Positions 41,690-51,450 of a stretch of DNA of 64,000 nt are shown here, piece after piece. Source of the stretch: Candidatus Planktophila vernalis (GTDB lineage: Bacteria > Actinomycetota > Actinomycetes > Nanopelagicales > Nanopelagicaceae); the NCBI RefSeq assembly GCF_002288185.1, contig NZ_CP016776.1, positions 558,001 to 622,000 of the forward strand, in the 5' to 3' direction. Both the position numbers and the translations under genes were made by a program. The notes below the pieces were generated by a model. That model was not told where the DNA came from and did not search any database. It saw only the letters and a list, made by a program, of their open reading frames with translations. The first letter of the stretch is position 1. Every line of letters begins with the position of its first letter.

Positions 41690-42439
41690 ATGCCGTTAAA
41701 AGCGCTTAAATTCCTACGAGGCCTTCTCCTTCTGAGCCCGGCGTTCTTGCTCACGGGTTGCTCAAAAGTTTCAGGCCTTGGCTTTGAAGAGGGATTATCT
41801 AGTGTTAACGATCAATCATTATCGCTATGGCAAGGCGCATGGATAGCTGCAGGTGTTGTTGGAGTCTTCACATTAATTTTAATTTTATGGCCAGCGTTTT
41901 TTCATCGCCTTAAAAATGACAGCCCAGAGTTTCCCAAGCAAACTCAGTACAACATTCCAGTTGAAGTTCTCTACACAATTATCCCATTTATTATCGTTGC
42001 AGTTCTTTTCTATTTCACTGCTCAGAAGCAAACTGTTATTACAGCTAAGACCGATACGTACAAGCATGAGATTACAGTCGAAGGTATTCAGTGGTCATGG
42101 CAATTTGGTTACCCAGAAGCAGGTCCTGATGCCGTAGTTACTGGCACACCTGCCCAGCCACCTGTTCTCTATGTTCCACTGGGCGAGCGAGTGCGCTACA
42201 CAATTACTGCAAACGATGTTATTCATGGATTCTGGATTCCAGCTTTCATGATTCAAATGCAGAACATTCCAGGAGTTACTAATTATTTGGAATTTACAGC
42301 CAACAAGCTCGGTGATTTTCCAGGACGTTGCAACATCTTGTGTGGACGAAATCACTCACAAATGCTTTTCACGGTTCGCGTAGTAACACCAGCGCAGTAC
42401 CAGGCTTATCTTGAAACGATTAAGGGGAATGGCGCATGA
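41690..42439 (+). CDS. ctaC: Cytochrome c oxidase subunit II
   Basis: A 249-residue membrane-anchored subunit carrying CuA. Starting at ATG 41690, the first hydrophobic segment ends in the lipobox LLTGC, so a lipoprotein is likely. Two helices follow (about 45-67 and 92-114), then a cupredoxin domain with a first CuA His in [12 protein letters not shown] and the C-x3-C-x3-H-x2-M cluster [12 protein letters not shown]. It accepts electrons from the diheme QcrC in the bc1-aa3 supercomplex. It overlaps ctaD by four bases. Confidence 0.93.
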   Translation: MPLKALKFLRGLLLLSPAFLLTGCSKVSGLGFEEGLSSVNDQSLSLWQGAWIAAGVVGVFTLILILWPAFFHRLKNDSPEFPKQTQYNIPVEVLYTIIPFIIVAVLFYFTAQKQTVITAKTDTYKHEITVEGIQWSWQFGYPEAGPDAVVTGTPAQPPVLYVPLGERVRYTITANDVIHGFWIPAFMIQMQNIPGVTNYLEFTANKLGDFPGRCNILCGRNHSQMLFTVRVVTPAQYQAYLETIKGNGA

Positions 42440-44088
42440 CAACTTACGCAGAACGCCCAACGATTTCTGACTTGCCACCACTACCGGCCAAAAAAGGTAG
42501 AGCATTCGTAAAGTGGGTTACTTCTACTGATCACAAGACCATCGGATATCTATATCTGATGACATCTTTTGCATGGTTTCTTATTGGTGGAGTTTTAGCG
42601 CTCCTGCTTCGCTCAGAGCTTGCCCGCCCAGGAATGCAGTTCTTGAGCGCGGAGCAGTACAACCAGATTTTCACCATGCACGGAACGATTATGTTGCTCA
42701 TGTTTGCAACACCATTGTTCGTTGGCTTTGCAAACGTGATTATGCCGTTGCAAATCGGCGCAGCTGATGTGGCTTTCCCTCGTTTGAACATGCTCTCTTA
42801 TTGGCTCTACCTCTTTGGTGGCCTCATGGCATTTGCTGGCTTCCTATCACCTGGAGGAGCAGCATCATTTGGTTGGACTGTTTACGTTCCACTCTCAAAT
42901 GCACAGTATTCACCGGGTATCGGTGCAGACCTGTGGTTACTAGGTCTTGCAGTGAGCGGTATCGGAACAATTCTTGGTGGCGTTAACTTCATTACAACTA
43001 TTTTCACAATGCGCGCTCCTGGTATGACGATGTTTCGCATGTCGATCTTCTCTTGGAACGTATTGCTGACATCAATCCTTGTTCTTCTAGCTTTCCCTCC
43101 ACTTGCTGCAGCCCTACTTGGTCTGGAGTCAGATCGCATTTATGGCACGCATCTTTTTGATCCGGCAAATGGTGGGGCGATGTTGTTTCAGCACTTGTTC
43201 TGGTTCTTTGGACACCCCGAGGTTTATATCTTGGCACTTCCATTCTTTGGAATTGCAACAGAGATTTTGCCAGTCTTTAGTCGCAAGCCAATCTTTGGTT
43301 ATAAAGGTTTGATTGCCGCAACTATCGCAATTGCGGCCTTATCTGTTGCAGTGTGGGCACACCATATGTTTGCAACTGGACAAGTCCTCTTGCCGTTCTT
43401 CTCGTTTATGACTTTCCTTATCGGTGTTCCAACTGGTGTGAAGTTCTTCAACTGGATCGGAACGATGTGGCGCGGTCACGTTACTTTTGAAACTCCAATG
43501 CTCTGGGTTATGGGCTTCCTTGTTACTTTCCTTTTCGGAGGATTAACAGGAATTATCTTGGCTTCACCTCCACTAGATTTTGCAGTTTCTGCTAGTTACT
43601 TCGTCGTTGCTCACTTCCACTATGTTCTATTTGGAACTGTGGTCTTTGCGATGTTTGCAGGCTTCTACTTCTGGTGGCCAAAGATGACTGGTCGCATGCT
43701 TAACGAGCGTCTAGGAAAGATTCACTTCTGGACAACTTTCTTCGGCTTCCACCTAACATTCCTTATCCAGCACTGGCTAGGAATTAAGGGCTTCCCTCGT
43801 CGTTATGCCGATTACCTACCAACTGATGGCTTTACATTTATGAATGAAGTTTCAACAATCGGTTCATTCTTACTTGCGTTCTCAATGATTCCATTTATGG
43901 TCAACATCTGGATTACCCGCAAGGCACCACTAGTTGGTGTTGATGATCCTTGGGGTTATGGAGCATCACTTGAGTGGGCAACAACATGTCCACCACCTCG
44001 CCACAATTTCTTAACTATGCCTCGCATCTCATCAGAGCGTCCAGCATTTGATCTGCACTATCCACACGTTAAGACAGAAGGGCACTAA
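42436..44088 (+). CDS. ctaD: Cytochrome c oxidase subunit I
   Basis: A 550-residue haem-copper oxidase core with twelve helices. The low-spin haem ligand His is in [18 protein letters not shown], the CuB His and cross-linked Tyr are in [18 protein letters not shown] (H-P-E-V-Y, A1-type K-channel), paired CuB His in WAHHMFATG, and the haem a/a3 ligands in [10 protein letters not shown]. The D-channel Asn/Asp region lies upstream. This is the aa3 catalytic subunit pumping protons. ATG 42436 overlaps the ctaC stop. Confidence 0.97.
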   Translation: MTTYAERPTISDLPPLPAKKGRAFVKWVTSTDHKTIGYLYLMTSFAWFLIGGVLALLLRSELARPGMQFLSAEQYNQIFTMHGTIMLLMFATPLFVGFANVIMPLQIGAADVAFPRLNMLSYWLYLFGGLMAFAGFLSPGGAASFGWTVYVPLSNAQYSPGIGADLWLLGLAVSGIGTILGGVNFITTIFTMRAPGMTMFRMSIFSWNVLLTSILVLLAFPPLAAALLGLESDRIYGTHLFDPANGGAMLFQHLFWFFGHPEVYILALPFFGIATEILPVFSRKPIFGYKGLIAATIAIAALSVAVWAHHMFATGQVLLPFFSFMTFLIGVPTGVKFFNWIGTMWRGHVTFETPMLWVMGFLVTFLFGGLTGIILASPPLDFAVSASYFVVAHFHYVLFGTVVFAMFAGFYFWWPKMTGRMLNERLGKIHFWTTFFGFHLTFLIQHWLGIKGFPRRYADYLPTDGFTFMNEVSTIGSFLLAFSMIPFMVNIWITRKAPLVGVDDPWGYGASLEWATTCPPPRHNFLTMPRISSERPAFDLHYPHVKTEGH

Positions 44089-44094
44089 TAAACT

Positions 44095-44499
44095 ATGAAG
44101 GTTTCTTGGCAGCTATTTATCGGTCTGGCGTTGTTCTATGTTTTGATGACAGTGATTTATTGGCAAGTGGGCGGTGAGCCAGTAGGAATTGGCGGCATGT
44201 TACTTGCTGCAGCACTTGCTGGAATGGTTGGTTTTTATGTGTGGTTCACACAACGCCGTATTGGACAGATTCTTCCGGAAGATAATCTCACCGCATTAAT
44301 CTCTGATGGCGCAGGAGAACTTGGTTTCTATAGCCCGCACTCATGGTGGCCATTACCAGTTGCATTGAGTATGTGTGCGTTGACGCTCTCGTTGATCATT
44401 GGTTGGTGGCTAACTGTCATCTCACTAGGTGCTCTAGTTATCTCCATCATCGGAATGGTGACTGAGTATGAGAAGCCGATTGCGGTTTCAGCTCACTAA
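44095..44499 (+). CDS. ctaF: Actinobacterial cytochrome c oxidase subunit IV
   Basis: A 134-residue membrane protein with four helices. The order after ctaD, the loop VWFTQRRIGQILPEDN and the FYSPHSWWPLPVALS segment identify the actinobacterial CtaF family. It stabilises the aa3 oxidase. It starts 6 nt after ctaD and overlaps the next gene by one base. Confidence 0.88.
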   Translation: MKVSWQLFIGLALFYVLMTVIYWQVGGEPVGIGGMLLAAALAGMVGFYVWFTQRRIGQILPEDNLTALISDGAGELGFYSPHSWWPLPVALSMCALTLSLIIGWWLTVISLGALVISIIGMVTEYEKPIAVSAH

Positions 44500-44972
44500 T
44501 GTCAAAAGTACGTGCAGAGATTTTGGATGTTGATTATCCAAATACGGCTGCTGCACGAATCGTAATAAATGCACCAGCTTCAAAGATATTTGAACTATTA
44601 GCTAATCCTCGTGCCCATGCATCTTTTGACGGTTCAGGCAGTATTAAAAAGAGTATTTCGGGACCAGTTCGTCTTCATCAAGGTGCAAAATTTGGAATGG
44701 CGATGAATATTAAGGTGCCATATCGCATAACAAACACCGTTGTGGCTTTTGAAGAGAACAAGAAAATTACCTGGTGTCACCTCATGAAGTGGACCTGGTC
44801 ATATGAACTCCACGATTTGGGTAATTCAACAACTCAAGTTACTGAAATCTTCGATGGCCATTCAATTCCAGCTTTTTCTCGTTGGTGGCTAAAGAAGACT
44901 GGAGCTGTGGTTAGAAATCCAAAGTCTATGGCTAAGAGTTTGGTGCAACTAAAAGCGTTGTGTGAAGGTTGA
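44499..44972 (+). CDS. SRPBCC-family protein (second copy)
   Basis: A 157-residue START-like protein (ARIVINAPASKIFELLANPR at the first strand and helix; KKITWCHLMKWTWSYELHDL in the sheet). It may bind a hydrophobic ligand. It overlaps ctaF by one base and the following transporter by four, so it is co-translated with the oxidase genes; whether it assists the oxidase or lipids is not known. It is not closely like the 5.8 kb SRPBCC gene beyond the fold. Confidence 0.75.
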   Translation: MSKVRAEILDVDYPNTAAARIVINAPASKIFELLANPRAHASFDGSGSIKKSISGPVRLHQGAKFGMAMNIKVPYRITNTVVAFEENKKITWCHLMKWTWSYELHDLGNSTTQVTEIFDGHSIPAFSRWWLKKTGAVVRNPKSMAKSLVQLKALCEG

Positions 44973-45829
44973 AAACCGCTCGTTTAGCCCCCTTTCTTTT
45001 TGTCTTCCTGTGGAGCACTGGCTTTGTAGGAGCTAAGTACGGCCTTCCCTATGCAGATCCCTTCATCTTCTTATCGGTGCGCATATTTATTGCCGCTGGC
45101 ATTCTCTTCATCGCAGCCCGCTTCATGCACGCACAGATTGCACTGTCTCGAAGTGAAATAAATAAATCTGCACTCATTGGATTGTTCTTGCATGCGTTTT
45201 ATCTTGGGGGAGTCTTCTTTGCAATCTCCAAAGGTGTCTCTGCTGGAGTGGCAGCAGTGATTACTAGTTTGCAGCCAGTCTTTGTTTCAATCTTGGCTGT
45301 GAAAGTTCTAGGTGAGAAGTTGCGCTGGAGCCAGTTTGCAGGATTAGTAACAGGATTGATTGGCGTTGTGTTAGTTCTAGGTCCGAGCTTTGATAGTTCA
45401 GTCTCCACTGTAGGAATTGCCGCAGTCTTTGTTGCACTCCTAGGAAGCACCACAGCAACCCTGATGCAAAAGAAATTTGGTGCTGGCATTCCTATGTTGG
45501 CTGGAACTGCCTATCAATACCTAGCAGCAGGTCTAGTCCTTGGCATCGCAGCTATTGCAACGGGTGGGACACGCATTGATCTCACGCCCAAGTTTGCTGG
45601 CGCAATGATCTGGCTAATTTTTGCCCTATCTGTGGGCGCAGTTCTTCTTCTGCTTCGACTACTCAACAACGGCAGCGCCGCTTCGGTCTCATCGCTGTTC
45701 TATTTAGTTCCACCAGCAACAGCCATTGAGGCATATGTCTTATTTGGCGAAAAAGTAAACACCCAAGGCTTCCTTGGAATAGGAATTACCGCCCTGGGTG
45801 TTTGGCTTGTAATACGCAGAACCAACTAG
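44969..45829 (+). CDS. EamA/DMT-family transporter
   Basis: A 286-residue ten-helix permease with the duplicated EamA domain: first half LFVFLWSTGFVGAKYGLPYA to VITSLQPVFVSILAVKVLGE, second half after VSTVGIAAVFVALLGS to YLVPPATAIEAYVLFGE. Exporters or importers of metabolites; substrate unknown. The start is TTG 44969 overlapping the SRPBCC stop. The stop shares CTAG with the convergent qcrB gene. The 3' partial gene at the window start belongs to the same superfamily. Confidence 0.83.
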   Translation: MKTARLAPFLFVFLWSTGFVGAKYGLPYADPFIFLSVRIFIAAGILFIAARFMHAQIALSRSEINKSALIGLFLHAFYLGGVFFAISKGVSAGVAAVITSLQPVFVSILAVKVLGEKLRWSQFAGLVTGLIGVVLVLGPSFDSSVSTVGIAAVFVALLGSTTATLMQKKFGAGIPMLAGTAYQYLAAGLVLGIAAIATGGTRIDLTPKFAGAMIWLIFALSVGAVLLLLRLLNNGSAASVSSLFYLVPPATAIEAYVLFGEKVNTQGFLGIGITALGVWLVIRRTN

Positions 45830-47412
45830 TGGTTTTCGATCTCCTTTAATTCTTGCTCAGTTACCTTAGGAACAGAGACTGCATGCGCCTTGCTCAAACG
45901 GCGTTGAATCTTGTTCTTTATTGCACCGGGTCTGCGAACACCACGAGCATCAACATCCTCAATCTCAAGCGGTACTAACTGCTCGTGAGATTGCAATAGG
46001 TAAGCCTTCTCTGGAGAGATAGGCGCGTGAACTTCTACGAACTCACCGTGTGGCAAGCGAAGTAGGCGACCAGTCTCTGCTCCGTGAAGGAGAAGTTCGC
46101 GATCTGCACGTTGCAATGACAAACACAGACGCTTTGTGATGATGAAAGCTAGCGGTGGAAGAATAAAGATTCCTATGCGAGAGAACCACATGATTTGGTT
46201 AATCGATAGATCAAAATTCGTCGCGATAATGTCATTTCCACCGTTGATAAGTGAAATCATTACAAAGGTAATTGACATGACACCAAGTGCGGTGCGGTTT
46301 GGCACGTTGCGTGGTCGATCTAGTAAGTGATGCTCACGCTTATCGCCAGTAATCCAACTCTCGATGAATGGATAGAGCGCCATACCTGTGAAGATAATTC
46401 CAGGAACAATTACTGCTGGAATTAAAATATTCCAGGAAATGGTGTGACCGAATGCGTGAGTTTCTAATGGGGGAGCCATTCGCACAAGACCATCGAGCCA
46501 GCCCATGTACCAGTCAGGTTGCGAACCTGCTGAAATTTGTCCAGGAGTGTATGGACCATAGAGCCAGATCGGGTTAATGGAGGCAACGGCTGATATGAAT
46601 GCGGTGATTCCAAATACTACGAAGAAGAATCCACCAGCTTTAGCCATGTAGACCGGCAAAATTGGGTGACCAACAACGTTGTTTTCTGTGCGACCAACAC
46701 CTGGGAACTGTGTGTGCTTCTGGTACCAAACCAACATCACGTGAATCGTGATGACAGCTAAGAAGATTCCAGGAATGATCAAAATATGCAGGGTAAAGAT
46801 GCGCGGGATAAAGTCGGTTCCCGGGAATTCTCCACCGAATAAAAAGAATGCAGCGTATGTGCCAACTACTGGAATAGCTTGAATAATCGCTGAAGTAATA
46901 CGTAATCCAGTTCCAGAGAGCAAGTCATCAGGAAGTGAATAACCAAGAAGTCCCTCTACTAGACCAAGAGTGAGTAGGAGAATTCCAAGGATCCAGTTGA
47001 ACTCACGTGGCTTTCTAAATGCGCCAGTGAAGAACACGCGCAAAAGGTGGGCAACGATTGCAGCCATGAAGATGTTTGCGGCCCAGTGGTGAATTTGGCG
47101 CATTAAGAGACCGCCGCGAACTTCAAATGAGATATTTAAAGTTGAGGCATATGCAGCCGACATCTTTAGACCTTGGAGTGGCTCATAAGAGCCGTTATAA
47201 ACAATTTCCTTTTGGGAAGGATCAAACCAGAATGTTAAGAAAGTTCCTGAGAGCAACAAAATGATAAATGAATACATACACACTTCACCGAACATGAACG
47301 TCCAGTGATCAGGGAAGACCTTGTTCAGGGACTTCTTAACCCACTTGGCAGCACCAAGGCGCTCATCAACAAAGTTAGCTGCGGTGCCGATCTTCTTTTC
47401 AGTAGTTGTCAT
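45826..47412 (-). CDS. qcrB: Menaquinol-cytochrome c reductase cytochrome b subunit
   Basis: A 528-residue actinobacterial cytochrome b with eight core helices. Haem-ligating His pairs occur around RQIHHWAANIFMAAIVAHLL and in the fourth helix near FTLHILIIPGIFLAVITIHV; the quinol-site loop includes LPDDLLSGTGLR and the WYMGWLDGLVRM region. The C-terminal extension beyond the last helix is typical of this phylum. Operon order on this strand is ctaE-qcrC-qcrA-qcrB. It overlaps the end of qcrA by four bases. Confidence 0.95.
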   Translation of the reverse strand: MTTTEKKIGTAANFVDERLGAAKWVKKSLNKVFPDHWTFMFGEVCMYSFIILLLSGTFLTFWFDPSQKEIVYNGSYEPLQGLKMSAAYASTLNISFEVRGGLLMRQIHHWAANIFMAAIVAHLLRVFFTGAFRKPREFNWILGILLLTLGLVEGLLGYSLPDDLLSGTGLRITSAIIQAIPVVGTYAAFFLFGGEFPGTDFIPRIFTLHILIIPGIFLAVITIHVMLVWYQKHTQFPGVGRTENNVVGHPILPVYMAKAGGFFFVVFGITAFISAVASINPIWLYGPYTPGQISAGSQPDWYMGWLDGLVRMAPPLETHAFGHTISWNILIPAVIVPGIIFTGMALYPFIESWITGDKREHHLLDRPRNVPNRTALGVMSITFVMISLINGGNDIIATNFDLSINQIMWFSRIGIFILPPLAFIITKRLCLSLQRADRELLLHGAETGRLLRLPHGEFVEVHAPISPEKAYLLQSHEQLVPLEIEDVDARGVRRPGAIKNKIQRRLSKAHAVSVPKVTEQELKEIENH

Positions 47413-48404
47413 TGTGAGTTTCGCTCCCAGAAACTAGGTCCGACTGCTTCATTAAATGGTGCACGTGCTACTAAATAACCTTCAGCATCGACTGTGATGT
47501 CGAGTTGAGGCAATGGTCTAGCTGCGGGTCCAAAGATGACCTTGGCAGCGCGAGTCACATCAAATGTTGATTGGTGACATGGACACAAGAGGTGTTTTGT
47601 TGTTTGTTCATAGAGTGCAACTGCGCATCCCATATGTGAACAAATCTTTGAAAAGGCGATAATTCCTTCATGGGTCATCGCAAGGCGATCTGGCTCTAAC
47701 TGGAACTCTTCTGGTCGCAAACGAATCAGGAGAACAGGATCTTTTGCGATATCACTCAATGGACGATGTTCCATGTCAGCAACAGCGGGCAAAACCTGAA
47801 CTACAGAGCCAACTTCAAGGTCTGAGGCCAAGATAGGACGGTTGCCCGGATCAGTGAGCAGGCGAGTTCCTGCTTTCCAGTTCGTCATCTCCAACTTTTT
47901 TCCAGGTAGTGGACCAAGATCGCGAAGGAGTAGAACAGGAGGAAGAGCAAAGAGGCCAACGGCTGCGCCAAGTGAGCGCTTGATTAACTTACGGCGACCG
48001 AGTTGAACTCCAGCCACACCCTCTTTAACAGTTTGAACTAACTCTGCACGATCTTCATCACTTGAACGAAATTCGTGGCGGTGATTAACAATCTCTTTAT
48101 CTGGCATCAAAGTTTTGGCCCAGTGAATTGCAGCGATGCCAATAAAGAACAGCGACATAGCCATACCAATACCGATTCCTAATTGCTGAGCGTTCTGATT
48201 GCCCATAATCGGAATGAAGATGAATACAGTGTCTTTAACAAAGATGTAGGAATAAATCAGAAGAAGCGAACCAAAACCAGAGAGACCAAAGAGAATCGCT
48301 ACTTGTTGCTCTGCACGCTTTTCGGATGCAGGATGTACATCTGTCGCACGTGGTGCATGTTGAGGCAGTGCTGAGTCATCAATAGGAGTTAATTCATTAG
48401 ACAC
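47409..48404 (-). CDS. qcrA: Rieske iron-sulfur subunit of the bc1 complex
   Basis: A 331-residue protein with an actinobacterial layout: two helices near residues 32-55 and 72-92, a cytosolic loop with QLGRRKLIKRSLGAAVG, a third helix, then the Rieske domain. Cluster ligands are CSHMGC (C-x-H-x2-C) and CPCHQSTFDV (C-x2-H pattern), with the stabilising disulfide. GTG start 48404. It transfers electrons from menaquinol to the diheme cytochrome c. Confidence 0.95.
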   Translation of the reverse strand: MSNELTPIDDSALPQHAPRATDVHPASEKRAEQQVAILFGLSGFGSLLLIYSYIFVKDTVFIFIPIMGNQNAQQLGIGIGMAMSLFFIGIAAIHWAKTLMPDKEIVNHRHEFRSSDEDRAELVQTVKEGVAGVQLGRRKLIKRSLGAAVGLFALPPVLLLRDLGPLPGKKLEMTNWKAGTRLLTDPGNRPILASDLEVGSVVQVLPAVADMEHRPLSDIAKDPVLLIRLRPEEFQLEPDRLAMTHEGIIAFSKICSHMGCAVALYEQTTKHLLCPCHQSTFDVTRAAKVIFGPAARPLPQLDITVDAEGYLVARAPFNEAVGPSFWERNSQ

Positions 48405-48411
48405 GATGCGC

Positions 48412-49203
48412 CTACCTTGCTCTCGTAGTTAGCCAGACTGCAATACCAATGAGCAGTCCTAGCCCTAATACCCAAGCCAACAAACCTTCTGTAACAGGTC
48501 CAATGCGGCCCATTGTTGCACCGCCTAGATTTGGTTCAGCTTCAGCGGCCTTGATCCACTTGATCATGGAAAGTTTTTCTTCAGGTGTAATTGTTTTATC
48601 ACTAAAGACTGGCATTGATTGTGGGCCAGTAATCATTGCTTCATAAATATGTTTTGGTTCAACACCCATAAGTGTTGGTGCGTACTTACCTTGCGATAGC
48701 GCACCACCTTGACCAGCAAAGTTGTGACACATTGCGCAGTTATTTCTAAATAGCTCGCCACCTTCGGCGGAGTTTCCATCTCGCTCATAATTAAGTTCAG
48801 ATTCACCTGGAATAGCAGGACCAGGAGCTAACGAAGCAACGTAGGCAGCTAGGGCTGCAGTCTCTTCCTCGTTATAGACACGGGGTTTGCGCATGGCCTG
48901 TGTGCTCATATCAGCCATTGGCATACGGCCTGTTCCAACTTGGAAATCAACAGAAGCTGCGCCAACTCCAATTAAAGATGGCGCGATAGATGCACCTTCA
49001 GCGTTGAGTCCGTGACAAGAAGAACAACCCTTAAGGAATATTTGCTTTCCTTCTTCAATAGATGCCGAGCGATCTAAAACGCTCTGGGTCTCTGTAACAG
49101 TTGCACTTGCAACAGAGAAAGTAGTTCCTATCGCAAGGAGAGCAAAAATTAGAAGCATTGGGCCAGCGGCCTTATGTCGACGGTAACGCGATAAACGCTT
49201 CAC
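48412..49203 (-). CDS. qcrC: Diheme cytochrome c subunit of the bc1 complex
   Basis: A 263-residue protein from GTG 49203. Two covalent haem sites are GCSSCHG and CAMCHNFAGQG (both C-x2-C-H), followed by axial Met regions VGTGRMPMADM and SMPVFSDK. An N-terminal signal/anchor (about 15-35) and a C-terminal helix (about 235-258) hold it at the membrane. The longer ATG at 49377 would run through ctaE and is rejected. In actinobacteria this subunit replaces free cytochrome c, bridging to CtaC. Confidence 0.93.
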   Translation of the reverse strand: MKRLSRYRRHKAAGPMLLIFALLAIGTTFSVASATVTETQSVLDRSASIEEGKQIFLKGCSSCHGLNAEGASIAPSLIGVGAASVDFQVGTGRMPMADMSTQAMRKPRVYNEEETAALAAYVASLAPGPAIPGESELNYERDGNSAEGGELFRNNCAMCHNFAGQGGALSQGKYAPTLMGVEPKHIYEAMITGPQSMPVFSDKTITPEEKLSMIKWIKAAEAEPNLGGATMGRIGPVTEGLLAWVLGLGLLIGIAVWLTTRAR

Positions 49204-49219
49204 GAAGTTTTTGTGCCCC

Positions 49220-49849
49220 TTACTTAATGAGGTAGATCGCTGAGAAGAGGGCGATCCACACGACGTCGACGAAGTGCCAGTAATACGAAACAACAATTGC
49301 AGTTGTAGCTTGTTCGTGTGTAAAGCGACGGGCCTTAGAAACACGGATGAGCACAATAAGAAAAGCAAGAAGTCCACCGGTTACGTGCAAACCGTGGAAA
49401 CCTGTTGCGATGAAAAAGATAGAACCATAGGCAGATGAAGAAAGTGTTAAGCCTTCTTCCACAAGAGCGGCATACTCATAAATTTGTCCACCAATAAAGA
49501 AAGAACCCATGAGGAAAGTCAGCGCAAACCATTCACGCATTCCCCATTTGTTGAGCTGGAAGATTGAACCTGTGCGGTGGTTTTGGAATCGCTCTGCAGC
49601 AAATACTCCGAACTGACATGTAACAGATGAGAGAACAAGAATTGTTGTGTTCAACGCTGCAAATGGAATATTGAGAATCTCGCCTGCCTCTGTCCAAATC
49701 GCTGGACCCTGCACTGCGCGAGTAGTGAAATAAATAGCAAAGAGTGCGGCAAAGAACATCAACTCACTTGATAGCCACACGATTGTGCCAACCGCAACGG
49801 CGTTGGGGCGGGTAATCTTGTGGTGGGCAGCTACTGATGTACTCGACAT
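49220..49849 (-). CDS. ctaE: Cytochrome c oxidase subunit III
   Basis: A 209-residue five-helix subunit. Segments typical of the actinobacterial CtaE are [63 protein letters not shown] and [20 protein letters not shown], which include the conserved His-rich GFHGLHV and the WHFVDVVW end. It precedes qcrC by 16 nt. Start ATG 49849; the upstream 150-bp region to 50000 is divergent from the receiver-like gene. Confidence 0.94.
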   Translation of the reverse strand: MSSTSVAAHHKITRPNAVAVGTIVWLSSELMFFAALFAIYFTTRAVQGPAIWTEAGEILNIPFAALNTTILVLSSVTCQFGVFAAERFQNHRTGSIFQLNKWGMREWFALTFLMGSFFIGGQIYEYAALVEEGLTLSSSAYGSIFFIATGFHGLHVTGGLLAFLIVLIRVSKARRFTHEQATTAIVVSYYWHFVDVVWIALFSAIYLIK

Positions 49850-49942
49850 GGGGATGATTATTCCCGAAAAACACGCCTGCGTCTTACGGGAGACCCCTCA
49901 TATGCAGGTTATTCACCCGGTTCTGGAGTGAAACAGCCCACA

Positions 49943-49962
49943 GATTTTTCGAGGTAAAAATC
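49943..49962. promoter_or_regulatory. Dyad in the ctaE/receiver-gene divergent region
   Basis: GATTTTT (49943-49949) and AAAAATC (49956-49962) are perfect inverted repeats with a 6-nt spacer. They lie 26 nt upstream of the -10 element at 49988. Confidence 0.35.
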
Positions 49963-49987
49963 AGCTCGCACACCCTTTCCAGGAGCT

Positions 49988-49993
49988 TAGACT
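49988..49993 (+). promoter_or_regulatory. -10 element for the receiver-like gene
   Basis: TAGACT, 6 nt, ATG 50000. Confidence 0.55.
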
Positions 49994-49999
49994 TAGGCC

Positions 50000-50401
50000 A
50001 TGGCAAAGAAGCAGATTCTGGTTTATGCAGATGATTCAACTGTACGAAAGGCTGTCATTGACGCCTTGGGTACCAGAACGGCCAGCGATATAGCAGAGCA
50101 CCAGATCCATGAGTTTGCCACGGCTGCAGCCCTTCGCTCTTATGTCGATAACAACACAAACATTGATTTATTCATCCTCGATGGTGAAGCTGTTCCAGAA
50201 GGCGGTCTGGGAGTTGCCCGTCAACTCAAAGACGAAGTTTTCAACTGCCCTCCAGTACTAGTCATAACAGGGCGCAAGGAAGATGCATGGCTTGCCGCAT
50301 GGTCGATGGCGGAAGCATCAATAGTTCACCCAATTGATCCATTCACTCTTGCCAGAAGTGCTGCCGAACTTCTACGCGGCACAGCACCTGCTGTAGTTTA
50401 A
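50000..50401 (+). CDS. Degenerate response-regulator receiver-like protein
   Basis: A 133-residue single-domain protein with the CheY-like order: ILVYADDSTVRKAV (acidic pair), IDLFILDGEAVPEGG (phospho-acceptor Asp in the expected strand), VLVITGRKED (Thr) and SIVHPIDPFTLARSAAELL. The invariant Lys before the cis-Pro (normally K-P) is replaced by His (H-P). It has no output domain. It is 2 nt upstream of trpD, a place where actinobacteria often keep such a protein between ctaE and trpD. It may be phosphorylation-independent. Confidence 0.72.
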   Translation: MAKKQILVYADDSTVRKAVIDALGTRTASDIAEHQIHEFATAAALRSYVDNNTNIDLFILDGEAVPEGGLGVARQLKDEVFNCPPVLVITGRKEDAWLAAWSMAEASIVHPIDPFTLARSAAELLRGTAPAVV

Positions 50402-50403
50402 AA

Positions 50404-51450
50404 ATGTCGAAAGAGTTGTGGGATCGTTATTTCTCAATTCTTGAAAGTGGGCTGGATTTAGAGCCAGCCGATGTTGCCTGGTGCATGAATCAGATTCTTG
50501 AGGGAAAAGCCGATAACGAGTTAATTAAAAAGTTTTTGCTTTCTCTAAAGGCAAAAGGTGAGACAAGTGAAGAAGTGGGTGCGCTAGTTGCCCAGATGTA
50601 TGAGCATTCTGCGCCAATCTCCATTACAGAGCGCGCGGTCGACACAGTTGGAACCGGTGGCGATGGCGCGCACACTATTAACATCTCAACCACCGCTGCA
50701 ATTATCGCTGCAGCTGCTGGAGCAAAAGTTGTAAAGCATGGAAACCGCGCAGCATCATCGAAATCAGGAGCAGCAGATTTATTGGAGGCGCTAGGTGTTG
50801 CAGTAACGCTAGATGGCAAAGGCGTTGAAACCACTTTTTCACAGCTTGGAATTGGCTTTTGTTTCGCCCCTGTTTTTCATCCAGCAATGCGCTTTGCTGC
50901 CCCTGCCCGTAAAGAGTTAGGCGTGCCAACAGTTTTTAATATCTTGGGCCCGCTATCTAATCCAGCTAAACCGAAGGCTGCAGCGATTGGCGTTGCCAAT
51001 GATCGAATGCATTTAGTGATGGCCCAGGTATTGGCAGATAAGGGCGTAGATGGCTTCGTTTTCCGGGGCGATGATGGCCTTGATGAAATAACTCTTGCAA
51101 CAACTACTTCTGTTTTAACTTTAGGTAATGGGCAAATAGCTAGTGATTTATTAGACCCACTTGATTTTGGAATTGCTAGAGCCCCGATTTCAGCCCTTGC
51201 TGGGGGAGATGCAACTGAAAATGCCAGAATAACTAGCGCTATTTTTGCTGGCGAAAAAGGTGCACCGCGTGATGCTGTTGTATTAAATGCAGCGGCTGCA
51301 ATTGCAGCCTATGAAGGTGAGATGGAATTGAGCCTTCATGATCGAATCCAGAAGGGTGTTGAACGAGCCACCATGGCTATTGATAGTGGTGCTGCAGCAA
51401 AGCTACTTTCACAGTGGGCAGCACTTAGCCAGAAACTAGCCGCTTCTTAA
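50404..51450 (+). CDS. trpD: Anthranilate phosphoribosyltransferase
   Basis: A 348-residue PRT that joins anthranilate to PRPP in tryptophan synthesis. The PRPP/Mg motif is VGTGGDGAHTINISTTAA, followed by VKHGNRAASSKSGAADLLEALG, FAPVFHPAMRFAAPARKELG and the second metal site FVFRGDDGLDEITLA. Other trp genes are not in the window. The 3' end overlaps the convergent exonuclease gene by 26 bases. Confidence 0.95.
   Translation: MSKELWDRYFSILESGLDLEPADVAWCMNQILEGKADNELIKKFLLSLKAKGETSEEVGALVAQMYEHSAPISITERAVDTVGTGGDGAHTINISTTAAIIAAAAGAKVVKHGNRAASSKSGAADLLEALGVAVTLDGKGVETTFSQLGIGFCFAPVFHPAMRFAAPARKELGVPTVFNILGPLSNPAKPKAAAIGVANDRMHLVMAQVLADKGVDGFVFRGDDGLDEITLATTTSVLTLGNGQIASDLLDPLDFGIARAPISALAGGDATENARITSAIFAGEKGAPRDAVVLNAAAAIAAYEGEMELSLHDRIQKGVERATMAIDSGAAAKLLSQWAALSQKLAAS

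Noticed and set aside
49204-49377. N-terminal extension of qcrC.
   Set aside because: It is out of frame inside ctaE and encodes no signal peptide of the normal type; GTG 49203 does.
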